From: Allosphingosinicella deserti
Lineage (GTDB): Bacteria > Pseudomonadota > Alphaproteobacteria > Sphingomonadales > Sphingomonadaceae
DNA: 64,000 nt
Assembly: GCF_003012735.1 (NCBI RefSeq)
Contig: NZ_PXYI01000002.1
Coordinates: forward strand, 806,001 to 870,000
Direction: 5' to 3'
Shown here: positions 27,795 to 38,700 of the stretch, piece after piece
How the letters are laid out: each line of letters starts with the position of its first letter
How positions within the stretch are numbered: position 1 is the stretch's first letter
Program-made: the position numbers and the translations under genes
The notes under the pieces: model-generated
Told to the model about the DNA's origin: nothing
The model's input: the letters and a program-made list of their open reading frames with translations, nothing else
Databases searched by the model: none

Positions 27795-28129
27795 CACTGG
27801 CCTCCGCGGATGACGGTGCGGCTGATCTGCAGCTCTCGGCCCAGCAGGTCGACCAGCGCGGCGTAGCGCATTGCCGTTTCGGAAGCGGTCGCAAGCTCGA
27901 GATCGAGCCTCGGTTCCTCGCCCGCGCCGACGCTCTCCATCCGCGGGGTCATTGCGGCGATCGCTGCCGGTCCGCGCGACGCTGCCTCCTGCAGCACGGC
28001 CTCGAAGCTTACCCGCATCGGGCGGTAGCCGGGCGAGTTCGCATTGGCCACGTTCTGGGCCGTGGCGATGGCGCGCAGCGACAAGCCGTCGAGCGCCTTC
28101 CCGATCAGGACCTGGGTCACCGGGTTCAC
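27794..28129 (-). CDS. flgB: Proximal rod protein FlgB
   Basis: FlgB is the most proximal rod subunit. The product is 111 residues from GTG 28129. The rod signature appears as LSLRAIATAQNVANANSPGY with RPMRVSFEAVL, and the C-terminus ETAMRYAALVDLLGRELQIS is typical. It is preceded by flgI (10 bases) and overlaps flgC. Confidence 0.93.
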   Translation of the reverse strand: MNPVTQVLIGKALDGLSLRAIATAQNVANANSPGYRPMRVSFEAVLQEAASRGPAAIAAMTPRMESVGAGEEPRLDLELATASETAMRYAALVDLLGRELQISRTVIRGGQ

Positions 28130-28139
28130 TTTGCTGCTC

Positions 28140-29270
28140 CTACTGAACGATGATGTCCGCGTGCAATGCGCCCGCGGCTTTGATGGCCTGGAGAATGCTG
28201 ATCGTCCGGCGCGTCGTCACCCGTGCACGGGCAAGGCCTTCGACGAGGTCGGCAACTGCCGTATTGGGGAAGCGGATCACGGCCTCGCCCGCATCTTCGG
28301 AAACCTCGAGCTTGGTGTTGGTCACCACCAGGCTACGGACGTCGGAGGCGAAGCCGTCGATGAAGCTCGGCTGCGACGCCTGGCGCTCGCCGGTCACCGT
28401 GACCTTGATGTCGCCCTGCGAGATCGAGACGCTCGAGATCATCACGCCGCCGCCGGCGACGATCGTGCCGGTGCGCTCGTTGATCACCACGCGCGGCGCT
28501 GTCGCCGGCTCGACCGAGACATCCTCGAGCTGCGCCAGGAAGGCGGCCGTGGCGTCCGGCGCACCGCGGTAGCGTATCTTCACCTCGTCGGCATTCTTCA
28601 CCCACGCGATGCCCGGCCCGAAACGGCCGTTGACCGCCTCGGCGATGCGCTGTGCGGTGGAGAATCCCGGATCGGAAAGCAGGAAGCCGATCTCTCCCTG
28701 AGGCTGCAGCACCTGCGAGTCGACCGGGACTTCGACCGTCGCACCGCCCTGCAAAAGGGCGGTCGTCGGATAGTTGCGCTGCTGCTGGTTGAGATCGCTC
28801 TCGAAATTGTGGCCGCCGGCGACGAGCGGTCCCTGCGCCAGCGCATAAGGCTTCTGGTCGGGCCCGAGAAGCGGCGTCATCAGCAGGGTTCCGCCGGCGA
28901 GGCTGCGGGCGTCGCCGACCGAGGAGATGACCGCATCCATCTTGTCGCCGACATTGGCCGACGGCTGTAGCCGGGCCGTGACGATGACCACCGCGACGTT
29001 GCGGCTGCTGATCTGGTCGTCGGTGACGGCGGTGCCGAGGCGGCTCAGCACGTTGCGCAACGCCTGCCGGGTCATCGCGCTGCGCCTCGTGTCTCCCGAT
29101 CCCGCCAGGCCGGTGACCAGGCCGTAGCCGATCAAGGCATTGTCGCGCCAGCCGTCGAAGCGGCCGAGCGCCTTGAGCGGCACCTGCTGCGCGGCGGCGG
29201 GGGCGAGCGGCACGCTCAACGCCAGCAGCGCCGCCGCGGCGCTCCACATCGTCCGGGCTGCGATGCGCAT
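28140..29270 (-). CDS. flgI: Flagellar P-ring protein FlgI
   Basis: FlgI forms the periplasmic P-ring around the rod. The product is 376 residues, as expected. A Sec signal peptide is clear (MWSAAAALLALSVPLAPAAA). Conserved blocks include NALIGYGLVTGLAGSGD, ISSRNVAVVIVTARLQPSA, GDKMDAVISSVGDARSLAGG and VVINERTGTIVAGGGVMIS. The C-terminal 'v..Lv..Ln......v..ilqaik.aGal.a...' block is present. It overlaps flgH by one base. Confidence 0.96.
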   Translation of the reverse strand: MRIAARTMWSAAAALLALSVPLAPAAAQQVPLKALGRFDGWRDNALIGYGLVTGLAGSGDTRRSAMTRQALRNVLSRLGTAVTDDQISSRNVAVVIVTARLQPSANVGDKMDAVISSVGDARSLAGGTLLMTPLLGPDQKPYALAQGPLVAGGHNFESDLNQQQRNYPTTALLQGGATVEVPVDSQVLQPQGEIGFLLSDPGFSTAQRIAEAVNGRFGPGIAWVKNADEVKIRYRGAPDATAAFLAQLEDVSVEPATAPRVVINERTGTIVAGGGVMISSVSISQGDIKVTVTGERQASQPSFIDGFASDVRSLVVTNTKLEVSEDAGEAVIRFPNTAVADLVEGLARARVTTRRTISILQAIKAAGALHADIIVQ

Positions 29271-29860
29271 CAGAGAAGCCCCAGGAAGTTGAACAGCCGG
29301 TTGATGATTCCGGGCCTTGCGCTGCGTGACACGAAGCCCTGCCCGTCATAGCGGATCTGGGCGTCGGCGATACGGCTCGACAGCACGCGGTTGTCGCTGG
29401 TGACGTCCTCCGGCCTGACACGGCCGCGCAGCGCGACATTGGTGGTCTCGCCGTTGATCTTCACCGACTGTTCGCCGCCGACCACCAGGTCGCCATTGGG
29501 CAGGATGTCGGTCACCCCGACCGTGATCTGCGCCACCAGTTTCTCCGTCCGCCGGACCTCGCCGCGGCCGCGATAGGATCCGCCGAATTCGAGGGAGCCT
29601 TCCTCCGACAGGGAGCCGCCGCGGATGCTCCCGCCCACCTGCGTATCCTTGCTCGAGCTGTTCTGAGCGGAATTGGCCGCCTCGACGCTCTGGTAGATGA
29701 CCACCGTCAGCAGGTCGCCCCGCGCGGAGGCCTTGCGGTCCGCGCTCATCGCCGACCAGCTGGTGCCCTTGTAGAGGTCCTCGGCCTGCACTGCCGCCGC
29801 GGCCGTGCCGAGCAGGGTCGCGAGGCCGAGCATCCGGATGATCGAGGCCTTGCCCATCAT
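29270..29860 (-). CDS. flgH: Flagellar L-ring protein FlgH without a lipobox
   Basis: FlgH forms the outer-membrane L-ring. The product is 196 residues. Family blocks are clear: ARGDLLTVVIYQSVEAANSA, then KLVAQITVGVTDILPNGDLV, GGEQSVKINGE and RPEDVTSDNRVLSSRIADAQ. FlgH is usually a lipoprotein with a Cys after the signal peptide; here the signal peptide (LGLATLLGTAAAAVQA) ends in an AxA-type site and the whole protein has no cysteine. It would therefore be secreted but not lipidated. Confidence 0.94.
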   Translation of the reverse strand: MMGKASIIRMLGLATLLGTAAAAVQAEDLYKGTSWSAMSADRKASARGDLLTVVIYQSVEAANSAQNSSSKDTQVGGSIRGGSLSEEGSLEFGGSYRGRGEVRRTEKLVAQITVGVTDILPNGDLVVGGEQSVKINGETTNVALRGRVRPEDVTSDNRVLSSRIADAQIRYDGQGFVSRSARPGIINRLFNFLGLL

Positions 29861-30534
29861 TTCCTCTCCGTGTCCGGCGCTGGAATGTCGAAGATGCTGC
29901 CGTCATCGGCGCGCACGAACATCCGGCTCCCCGGCAATGCCGCCTGGATCGCGACCACGGCGCGCTGCACCTCGACCGGGCCGACCCGGGAGACGAGAAG
30001 GAGCTTGTCGCCGCTGTCCGCCGCAAGGCCATCGGAGAGCAGGATGGGGCCGAGAGCGGCTCCCGCCTCGAGCGGACCTGCCGCCCGAACCGCATGGGCG
30101 TGCCGGTCGTACCGAACTGCCGCCAGAGGCCGACCGGAGACACAGGCGGCCTCCTCGGTGTTGGCGGCGGTGATCACGCTTCCCTCCGCAAGCGGAGTGC
30201 GCACGATCCGGCAAAGGGGGGGCGCCGCGCGCGGGGGAGCGAAGGTGAACCGGATCGTTGCCCGGTCGGCATCCCGCTGCGGCGCCACCGCCAGGCCGGC
30301 GCGGCGGGCAAGGGCCTCGAGCGCCGCTGCGGACAGGGCGACACTGGTCCGTCCGGCGGGCAATGCGGCAATGACCCGGCCGGCGTGCCGTGCGCGCTGT
30401 TCCGTCCGCAGACCGCCGAGCTCGAAGGCGTCGGCCAGCCTGATCTCGCGGCTCGCAAGCGCGATTTCGCGGTCGGCCTTGACCGTCAGCGTCGTCGCCG
30501 CGGTCGCGACAATGAGAAGAGCGCCGGCAATCAT
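29857..30534 (-). CDS. flgA: P-ring assembly chaperone FlgA
   Basis: FlgA is a periplasmic chaperone for P-ring assembly. From ATG 30534 the product is 225 residues. An N-terminal hydrophobic segment (MIAGALLIVATAATTLTV) serves as signal peptide. The C-terminal half has the SAF-like order of FlgA: V.....L..GSVITAANTEE, a central RPLAAVRY, then KLLLVSRVGPVEVQRAVVAI and a final GSRMFVRADDGSIFDIP. Identity is modest, but position between flgG and flgH supports the call. Confidence 0.82.
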   Translation of the reverse strand: MIAGALLIVATAATTLTVKADREIALASREIRLADAFELGGLRTEQRARHAGRVIAALPAGRTSVALSAAALEALARRAGLAVAPQRDADRATIRFTFAPPRAAPPLCRIVRTPLAEGSVITAANTEEAACVSGRPLAAVRYDRHAHAVRAAGPLEAGAALGPILLSDGLAADSGDKLLLVSRVGPVEVQRAVVAIQAALPGSRMFVRADDGSIFDIPAPDTERK

Positions 30535-30538
30535 GGGA

Positions 30539-31312
30539 TCAGCGGCGCAGGCCGTTGGCAAGCGCCATCAGCTGGTCGGCCGCCTGGACGATTTGCGCGT
30601 TGGCGGCGAAAGCACGCTGGACGAGCAGGAGCTGCACCATCTCGGTGGAGAGTTCGACATTGGATTGCTCGCGCGCGCCCTGGACGAACGTGCCGACGCC
30701 GTCCTCGCCCGCCGCGGCGTCGGCGACCTTGACGCTCTCGCCGGCCGCATAGAGGCCGCCGTCGAGCCGCTCCAGCGCCGCCGCATCGTCGACCTTGACC
30801 AGGCTGATCTGGCCGAGCTCGATCGCACCGGTCTCCTGCCCTGAGACACCCTTTACGGTACCGTCCGAGGAGATCTCGATTGCCGTGACGTCCGCCGGAA
30901 TGGTGATTCCCGCCTTGAGCGGCAGGCCCTGCTCGGTTGCGAGCAGCCCATCCTCGTTGACCTTGAGCGTGCCGCCCCGCCAGAGCAGGGTCTGACCCGC
31001 CGGGCCTGCCAACTCGATGAAGCCGCGGCCCTGGACCGCGACGTCGAACGGGTTGCCCGTCGATGCGATCTTGCCCTGCTGGTCGATCATGGCGATGGCG
31101 CTGGACGTAACCCCGGACGCCGACGACAGGCTCGCGCCAAGGTCGGGACGAACGACGTCGCCGTCGGGCACCAGCGCCATCATCTCCGAGAATCGTACCG
31201 TCGAGCGCTTGAACGCCGGCGTGTTCACGTTGGAAATGTTGTTGGCGATCGTGTCGAGCGCGCGCTGCTGTGCGTCGAGGCCGATGGCGCCGACGTAAAA
31301 TGCTCCGTTCAT
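30539..31312 (-). CDS. flgG: Distal rod protein FlgG
   Basis: FlgG builds the distal rod. The product is 257 residues, normal length. The N-terminus carries LDAQQRALDTIANNISNVNT with PAFKRSTVRFSEMM. The central part has NPFDVAVQGRGFIELAGPAG, and the C-terminus has NVELSTEMVQLLLVQRAFAA followed by NAQIVQAADQLMALANGLR. The family is certain; it is called FlgG rather than FlgF from position and length. It overlaps flgF by four bases. Confidence 0.92.
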   Translation of the reverse strand: MNGAFYVGAIGLDAQQRALDTIANNISNVNTPAFKRSTVRFSEMMALVPDGDVVRPDLGASLSSASGVTSSAIAMIDQQGKIASTGNPFDVAVQGRGFIELAGPAGQTLLWRGGTLKVNEDGLLATEQGLPLKAGITIPADVTAIEISSDGTVKGVSGQETGAIELGQISLVKVDDAAALERLDGGLYAAGESVKVADAAAGEDGVGTFVQGAREQSNVELSTEMVQLLLVQRAFAANAQIVQAADQLMALANGLRR

Positions 31313-32019
31313 CGTCCCGACCCTTGTCCGAATGTACTGATCGCGCGGCCAAGCAGGTCGTCATAGACCTGCACCAGCCTTGCTCCGCTTTCCGCCTGGC
31401 GGAGCGCCGCCATCATCGAGACCATCTCGTCGCCGAGGGTGACGTTGGAGGTTTCAAGCGCGCCCTGCCGGATCTGCGGCCGCGAAACCTCTCGTGGCCC
31501 CGCGAGCCCGAATGCGAACAGGGAGCCGCTTGCGGGCTGCAGCTGCGCCGCCTCGGCGGGCGCGTACAGTCCGATCCTGGCGGTCGGACGCCCGTCCTCG
31601 AGCAGCGTGCCGTCGCCGGTGATCTCGATGGCGCTGCCGCGAACGACGAGGTCGCCGCCGCCCGCCTGTTGCAGCCGGTGGCCGGCAGGCGTGATCAGGG
31701 TTCCGTCGTCGGCGACCCGGAACTGCCCCTGCCGCGTATAGCGAAGATCGCCTCCGGCCATGATCTGGAAGAAGCCCTCGCCGTCGATCGCCAGATCGAG
31801 CGGATTCGCACTCGGGCTGATCTTGCCCTGGCCGATGTCGGCTCGGGCGAGAACCTCCTGGACCTGATCGGCCGCGGAGGCTTGTTCCAGCGAGTGCGTG
31901 AAGCTCAGCTGACGCTTGTATCCAGGCGTCACCGCGTTCGCCACGTTGTTCGAGACCATTTCAAGTCGTCGCGTCGAGCTGCTCAGAATAGCGCTCGCGG
32001 CGTCGATGAGCCCCCCCAT
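31309..32019 (-). CDS. flgF: Rod protein FlgF
   Basis: FlgF is a proximal rod subunit. From ATG 32019 the product is 236 residues; a longer upstream frame is open but lacks rod features. The motif STRRLEMVSNNVANAVTPGY with KRQLSF is present, then NPLDLAIDGEGFFQIMAGGD and YTRQGQFRVADDGTLIT. The C-terminus has LETSNVTLGDEMVSMMAALR. It is the first gene of the long leftward operon. Confidence 0.92.
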   Translation of the reverse strand: MGGLIDAASAILSSSTRRLEMVSNNVANAVTPGYKRQLSFTHSLEQASAADQVQEVLARADIGQGKISPSANPLDLAIDGEGFFQIMAGGDLRYTRQGQFRVADDGTLITPAGHRLQQAGGGDLVVRGSAIEITGDGTLLEDGRPTARIGLYAPAEAAQLQPASGSLFAFGLAGPREVSRPQIRQGALETSNVTLGDEMVSMMAALRQAESGARLVQVYDDLLGRAISTFGQGSGR

Positions 32020-32088
32020 CTTCGTACCCCGGTTCAAATTTTGCCCGGCGCACCTATGGGCGCCCGACCATGGTTTTGACAAGCTTGG

Positions 32089-32104
32089 CCGAAACGGTGT
32101 GCCA
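32089..32104 (-). promoter_or_regulatory. Possible sigma-54 type promoter for the flgF operon
   Basis: On the minus strand, about 70 bases upstream of flgF, TGGCAC is followed at the right distance by TTCGG. The -24 element is perfect and the -12 element has CG in place of GC. Middle flagellar operons often use sigma-54, so the place is right, but the -12 mismatch keeps this weak. Confidence 0.25.
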
Positions 32105-32161
32105 ATCGCTGATTATGCATGCTGCGCCGCAGAAAACGGCCATTTTCTAATGGTTATTGGT

Positions 32162-32794
32162 GCTTTTAGATCAAAGCGTTAACGCGCTTATCCACAGCTT
32201 TTTTGAAGCAGCGTGGAACGATATGCCGGTTTTCGCGTGCGCCGGGGGCTTCCGGGCTGTGAAATGTTGCGCTTGCAGCCTCTCCCGGATGCCGGATTTG
32301 GCGCTCCAGGGTTGTCGACGGTGAGGAAAAGGGCTGGCCTGATTCGCCGCACATGTCTGGGGAGGCCGGCTCTCAAGCCGCACCCGGATACTGTCGTGCG
32401 GTGCATTGCTTTCACCGGGCGAAGCCCTGCCTCGGAGCAGCGGCGGGGTAGGGGCAAGCTGTCGCCAGTGGTCCATGTGCCGGCGCAGCGGTGCCGGGAG
32501 AGCGATCGCAGTGCCCGGTGCGGCATGGCGGGGAATCGCGCACCCAGGGAAGGGCGGCCGCAGGCCGCGGGCCCGCAAGCGCTGAACTGGCGATTGCCTC
32601 GACAAACCGAGGACTTCTTCCGGTGCGAACGTCGAGAGGGTGGAAGGTGACCCGTGCGGGCTGCGCATCCCCTGGATGTCGGCGGAGTCCCGAAGCAACG
32701 TGAAAAAAAGTTCTAAACAATCGATCCGTCTTCCCGATCAACGGTCGATCTCGCGCAGGTCCCTGCTGCGCGGGTCGATATTGCGGGGGCGTCC
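32162..32794. other. Noncoding region between the flagellar operon and the second RHS gene
   Basis: This stretch of about 630 bases holds no ORF with convincing protein features; the open frames on both strands are Pro/Arg/Ser-rich shadows. It starts with an AT-rich part that includes one perfect DnaA-box sequence (TTATCCACA, 32188-32196). It must carry the promoter of the RHS gene at 32795. A GTTCTAAACA stretch at about 32709-32718 recalls GCTAAACA about 230 bases before the third RHS gene, but no clear -35/-10 pair was found. Confidence 0.5.
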
Positions 32795-35700
32795 ATGGTT
32801 GCGATTTTCACTGGTATTGGGCCGGGCACGGAGCGTGGTTCGGGTTCGCTGCTCGGCAGGGCGGGGCTGCTCGGCTCCTCGTCGCTCGGCCGGAACGGCG
32901 AGCAGGTTCTGGTCAATGCCGCGACCGGCAACCTCGTCATCAGCCAGAGCGACGAGATCCTGATCGGGCGCGGACCCGATGCCGCGATAGCGCGCACCTA
33001 TAACAGCATGACGGGCGTCGCCGACGACAACAATGACCGGTGGCGCCAGAGCACGGACCGGCGCGTGCTGGGGCTCACCGGAACCGTCAACACGAGCGGG
33101 AGCACCGTTCGGCGGATCTCGGCGGACGGATCGAATATCGCCTACACCTACAATGCCGACGGCGTGTACCGGACCCGCCAGGGTGCCGGGGCCTATGACA
33201 CGCTCTCCTTCGCCAACGGTGTCTGGACGTGGACCGACGGTGCGACCCAGACGCGCGAGACCTACGCTGCCTATGGCGATTACTGGCAGATCAAGTCGGA
33301 AACCGACACCAGCGGCAACACGCTGACCTTCGACTATGATGGCGCGAACCTCACCCGCGTCACCACCGCGGACGGCGGCTATGTCGCTTATGCGTGGTCC
33401 GGCAATACCATCACCGGGATTGTGACTGGTTACACCGATCTTGCCGCCAATAGCGGCAAGACGCTGACCCGGACCCGCTACGCTTATGACGAACGGAACC
33501 GGCTGAAGACAGTAACGGTCGACCTCAGCCCCGAGGACAATGTTACAGGAGATGGACGCGTCTACGTCACCAGCTACGGCTATGACGGCGACAGCACACG
33601 TGTCAGCTCCATCGCGCAGTCCGATGGCTCGCTGCTCGTGATCGGCTATGATGCCGGCGGCCGGGTCGCCAGCCTCACCGAGACGGTGGCGGCCGGCGTG
33701 ACCCGGGTCACGACCCTCACATATGACGCCAATTTCACCCTCGTCACGGATCCGCAAGGCCAGGTCACCCGGCTCGATTACTCCGCGGCCGGCGAGCGTT
33801 TTCTGGAGAAGGTCACCGCACCGGCGGCCGTTGCCGGCGCCGCACCGCAGGTGGTCGGATTCACCTACGATGCGGTCAGCGCGGATATCGCGTCCGTCAC
33901 CGATGCCGCCGGCAACACCACCCGCTACACCTATGATCAGGCCGGCAATCTCCAGATGGAGATTGATCGGCTCGGGAACGTCATCCGGCGCACCTATGGC
34001 GCACGCAACGAGCTGCTGTCGGAAAGCCGGGGCAATGCTGTCGCCAATCCTGCGGTCACGGAAAGTTTCGAGAACGGTGTTGCAAGCGGGTGGACCGGGA
34101 GCAACGGTGCTCCGGTGTCGGGCCCGACAGCCGGTGCGTCCGGCAGCCTGAGCCGCTTCCTCGGTCGCTTCGGCACCACCTGGGGCGGCGAGGGCATCGC
34201 CAAGACCTTCGCATTGAGCGGCACCGGGCAAACGATCGTCGATTTCGATTTCCTCAAGATCGACAGCTGGGATGGCGAGAGCTTCACCATCTCCCTCGAC
34301 GGAGCGGCGGCGATCTCGTTCGTGCCGGGCCAGAATGCGAGCGGCAGCTTCACCGCCGGCAGCCTGACCGGCACCTACACGATCACCTCGCCGGGACAGG
34401 ATGCGGATCTCGGCTTCGGGCCGCAATTCCTCGATCGGGTCTATCATGTCCAGCTGCAGGTCGCCGGAACCGGCTCGTCGCTGCGGCTCGGCCTCGGATC
34501 GACGCTCGACCAGCTGGTGGATGACGAATCCTGGGGTGTCGACAACGTCGCTGTGCGCGAGGCGGTCGGGCAGCAGGCACGTTTCGTCTATGACGCCGCC
34601 AACCGGCTCCGCTTCAGCGTGAGTCCCGAAGGCAATGTCCAGCAATTCGTTTATGACGGCCAGGGCAGGCTGGAGTGGACGATCGATTATCCCGGCCACC
34701 TCTTTGGGGTCGCAGCGCTTCCGCAGGGCGCGGTGCTGACCGAGGTGCAATTGGTTGCCTGGCACAACGGTCTGGCAGACAAGAGCACACTCAAGCTCAT
34801 CAAGAATGTCTACGATGCCCGCGGCAATCTGAGCCAGGTGCTTCGCTATGGGGCCGCGACCGCCGCCGGAGCGCCGGTGGAGAGCGGCGAGGTCGGCAAG
34901 ACCAGCTATGTCTACGACCAGGCGGGCAACTTGCTGCTGACGCAGCAGGACGGCAGGGCAGCGGAGACTTTCGTATATGACGGACTTGGGCGCGTCGTCG
35001 CGTCGGTGGATGGAGCGGGCGCCAAGACGACCTTCATCTTCAACGATGCGGCGACCCAGACCACGGTCGTGTCGGCCAACGGCCTCGTCGAGATCTCCAC
35101 CTACAACAAGGCCGGCGAGCGGATCTCGTTTCTCGAAACGACCGCATCCGGCGGCTCGAACATCCTTCCCAATGCGTCGCTTCTGAACGGCACGGAGGGA
35201 TGGACCCTATCGAACGCGCAGCGCGTGCCGGGGTCCGCCGGCGGGCCGGCGTTCGTGTTCCGCAATATCGGGACGTCCTACGGAACCGCTTACTCCACGG
35301 GCGGCGCGGTACCCGCCGCGTCCAGCCTCAAGCTTTCCTACATGGTCAAGCCGGCAGCGCCGGATTCGCAATTCCAGACGGCGATCTTCTGGTACGACGC
35401 GCAGGGCAATTTCATCACCCAGAGCGTGTTCGACCGGTGGCCGGGAGACACCAGCAAGTTCACGGCCTACGAGCATGTCGTGGTGCCGCCCGCGGGCGCG
35501 GTCGGCTACTCGCTGAACGCCAACGGAACCGGAGAATGGGGCGGTCACAGCCTTTCGATCGATAATCATCTCGCCAACGGCTATCTGGTCAACGGCACCC
35601 AGGGCTGGGGGCGGCTCGACAATGTCCAGCGGGTGGCCGGCGGCGCCGGCGGGCCGTCCTTCGTCTTCAGGACAGGACCGGGTCGAGGGACAGCCGAGAC

Positions 35701-38700
35701 GGTCGGGGCACCGGTGCCCGCTGGTGCCGGCCTTACCTTGTCCTATGTGGTGAAGCCGACGGCGCCCGACACCCAGTTCCAGACCGCCATCTACTGGTAT
35801 GACGCCCAGGGCAATTTCATCACCCAGAGCATCTTCGACAGGTGGCCGGGCAACGTAAACGCCTACACCAGCTACGAGCACCAGATCATCCCGCCGGCGA
35901 ACGCCGTCGCCTACACCCTCTACACGAACGGCAGCGGCGACTTCGGCGGGCACAGGCTGGCCGTGACCTCGTCGGCGACGGCGGCGGCGGCGAATGCCGA
36001 AATCTATACCTACGACAAAGCGGGGCGCCTGATCGCAGAGCGCAGCGCAGGAGCCTCGATCAGCTACCATGTCTATGACAAGGCCGGGCGGCTGGTTGGC
36101 GACGTCAGCCACCTCGGAGAGCTGGTCGAATATCGATACGACGCCAATAACCGTCTCGTCGCCACGATCGCCTACGGCACGCCGGTCGACGCGGCGAAGC
36201 TGCCCGGGCTCGCCAATTCCGATGCTCCGGCGGACCTTGCTTCGATCCGCCCGCCGGCCGATGCGGCGCGCGATATCTGGACCTGGCGGATCTACGACAA
36301 GGAGGGGCGCCTGGTCGAAGCGATCGCGGGCGACGGCAGCGTCTCGATCCAGGACTATGACTTTGCAGGACGGCTCATCAGGACGACGTCCTACGAGAAT
36401 CGCTTGTCGGCTGCGCAGCTCACGAGCCTGCGGGGGGCGCTCCCGACCTCGGTGATCGCGCCGACTGCGAGCGGGAAGGACGCGGTCGGGCGGAGCTTCT
36501 ACGACAAGGATGGCAATCTCGTCGCTATCCTCAACGGCGAGGGGCAACTCACCCGGATCGTGCACGACGGCTCCGGCCAGAAGATTGCCGAAACAACCTT
36601 CTTCAACGCGGTCGCGGGAGAGCTTCGTTCCGGCGCCGCATTGGAAGTGCTTCTCGCAAATGTGCAGCCGCACGCGAGCGATCGCCGTTTCAACTTTGTC
36701 TATGACGGGCAGGGCCTGCTGCGCTTTGCAATCGACGCGGTCGGCCACGTCACGGAGTATCGCTACGGCGCAGGAGGCGCCGACGAAGCTCGCCGGCCGG
36801 TCGAGACCATCGAGCATGCCAAGGCCTTGCCGTCTCTTTCAGCTTACAGCTTTGCGGCGGTCAGCAACAGCTTCTATCCGGCAAACATCCTTCCCAACGC
36901 GTCGCTTCTGAACGGCACGGAGGGATGGACTCTCACGAACGCGCAGCGCGTGCCGGGGTCTGCCGGCGGGCCGGCGTTCGTGTTCCGCAATATCGGGACG
37001 TCCTACGGAACCGCTTACTCCACGGGCGGCGCGGTACCGGCCGCGTCCAGCCTCAAGCTTTCCTACATGGTGAAGCCGGCAGCGCCGGATTCGCAATTCC
37101 AGACGGCGATCTTCTGGTACGACGCGCAAGGCAATTTCATCACCCAGAGCGTGTTCGACCGGTGGCCGGGAGACACCAGCAAGTTCACGGCCTACGAGCA
37201 TGTCGTGGTGCCGCCCGCGGGCGCGGTCGGCTACTCGCTGAACGCCAACGGAACCGGAGAATGGGGCGGTCACAGCCTTTCGATCGATAATCATCTCGCC
37301 AACGGCTATCTGGTCAACGGCACCCAGGGCTGGGGGCGGCTCGACAATGTTCAGCGGGTGGCCGGCGGCGCCGGCGGGCCGTCCTTCGTCTTCAGGACAG
37401 GACCGGGTCGAGGGACAGCCGAGACGGTCGGGGCACCGGTGCCCGCTGGTGCCAGCCTTACCTTGTCCTATGTGGTGAAGCCGACGGCGCCCGACACCCA
37501 GTTCCAGACCGCCATCTACTGGTATGACGCCCAGGGCAATTTCATCACCCAGAGCATCTTCGACAGGTGGCCGGGCAACGTAAACGCCTACACCAGCTAC
37601 GAGCACCAGATCATCCCGCCGGCGAACGCCGTCGCCTACACCCTCTACACGAACGGCAGCGGCGACTTCGGCGGATACGCGCTGAGGGTCGACGCGCTGT
37701 CGACCCCGGCCGACCGCAAGAGCTACTCGGTCTACGACAGCGCCGGCCGGCTCGCTTATGCAATCGACGCTGCAGGCGCCGTCACCGGCTACCGCTACGA
37801 TGCGGTCGGGCATGTGACCGGGGTCGTGCAATATGCCTCGAACACGGCGTTCATGGCTTCGCCGAGCAAGGCGCAGATGGATGCGTGGGCTCAGGCGCAG
37901 CCGTCCGCTGCCACCCGCGTCACCCGCAATTTCTACGCCGAGAATGGCGATCTGCGGTTCACGATCGATGCCGAGGGATATGTCACCGGGCACGAATATG
38001 ATGCAGACGGCCATGTCATCCGCACGAGGCGCTACAGCGCCGTCGCGACGGTGGCTGACACGCTTCTGAGCGTCAGCAACTGGGCCGCAAGCGCCGCCTA
38101 TGTCGAGACCAGCTTCCGCTACGATCCCACGGGACGCCTGGTCCGTTCGACCGGCGCCGAGGGCGGCTACACCGACTACAGCTATAATGCGAACGGGACC
38201 CTGCTTGCCGAGACCGCCATGACCGGCACGGCGAACGAGGTGTCGACCCGCTACGAATATGACGGCGCAGGGCGGATCACGGCCGAGCACCGCGCCCACG
38301 GCATCGTGAACCCCGACAATGTGCTCATCCAGCAGACGACCCGTTATGCTTATGACGGCCACGGCAATGTGGTCGAGGTCACCGATCCGCGGTTGAACAA
38401 GACGTTGCGCAGCTTCGACCGTGCCGGGCGGCTGCTGAGCGAGACGGATGCCGAGAACGGCATCGTCCGGTACGAATATGACGCGTTCGGCAACGCGGTG
38501 AAGGTTACCGACAAGCGCGGTTTTACGACGTACAATTATTACGACAATGCCGGCCGGCTGATCGCCTCGCGCGATCCCGAAAACTATCTCACCGAGACGA
38601 GCTACACCGCGTTCGGCGAGGTGGCGTCGGTGACCCGGCGCTTCAACGTCGTCGCCGGCGCGGCTGCTGTCGGAACGGTGCCGAGCGCGGCGGCACACGA

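Noticed and set aside
32188-32196. Perfect DnaA box TTATCCACA upstream of the second RHS gene
   Set aside because: It is single, with no cluster of boxes, no AT-rich unwinding region of note and no replication genes nearby; chance or local DnaA regulation is more likely than an origin.
32171-32698. Open frames on both strands between flgF and the second RHS gene
   Set aside because: Composition is Pro/Arg/Ser-rich with no domain, and no good ribosome site was seen.
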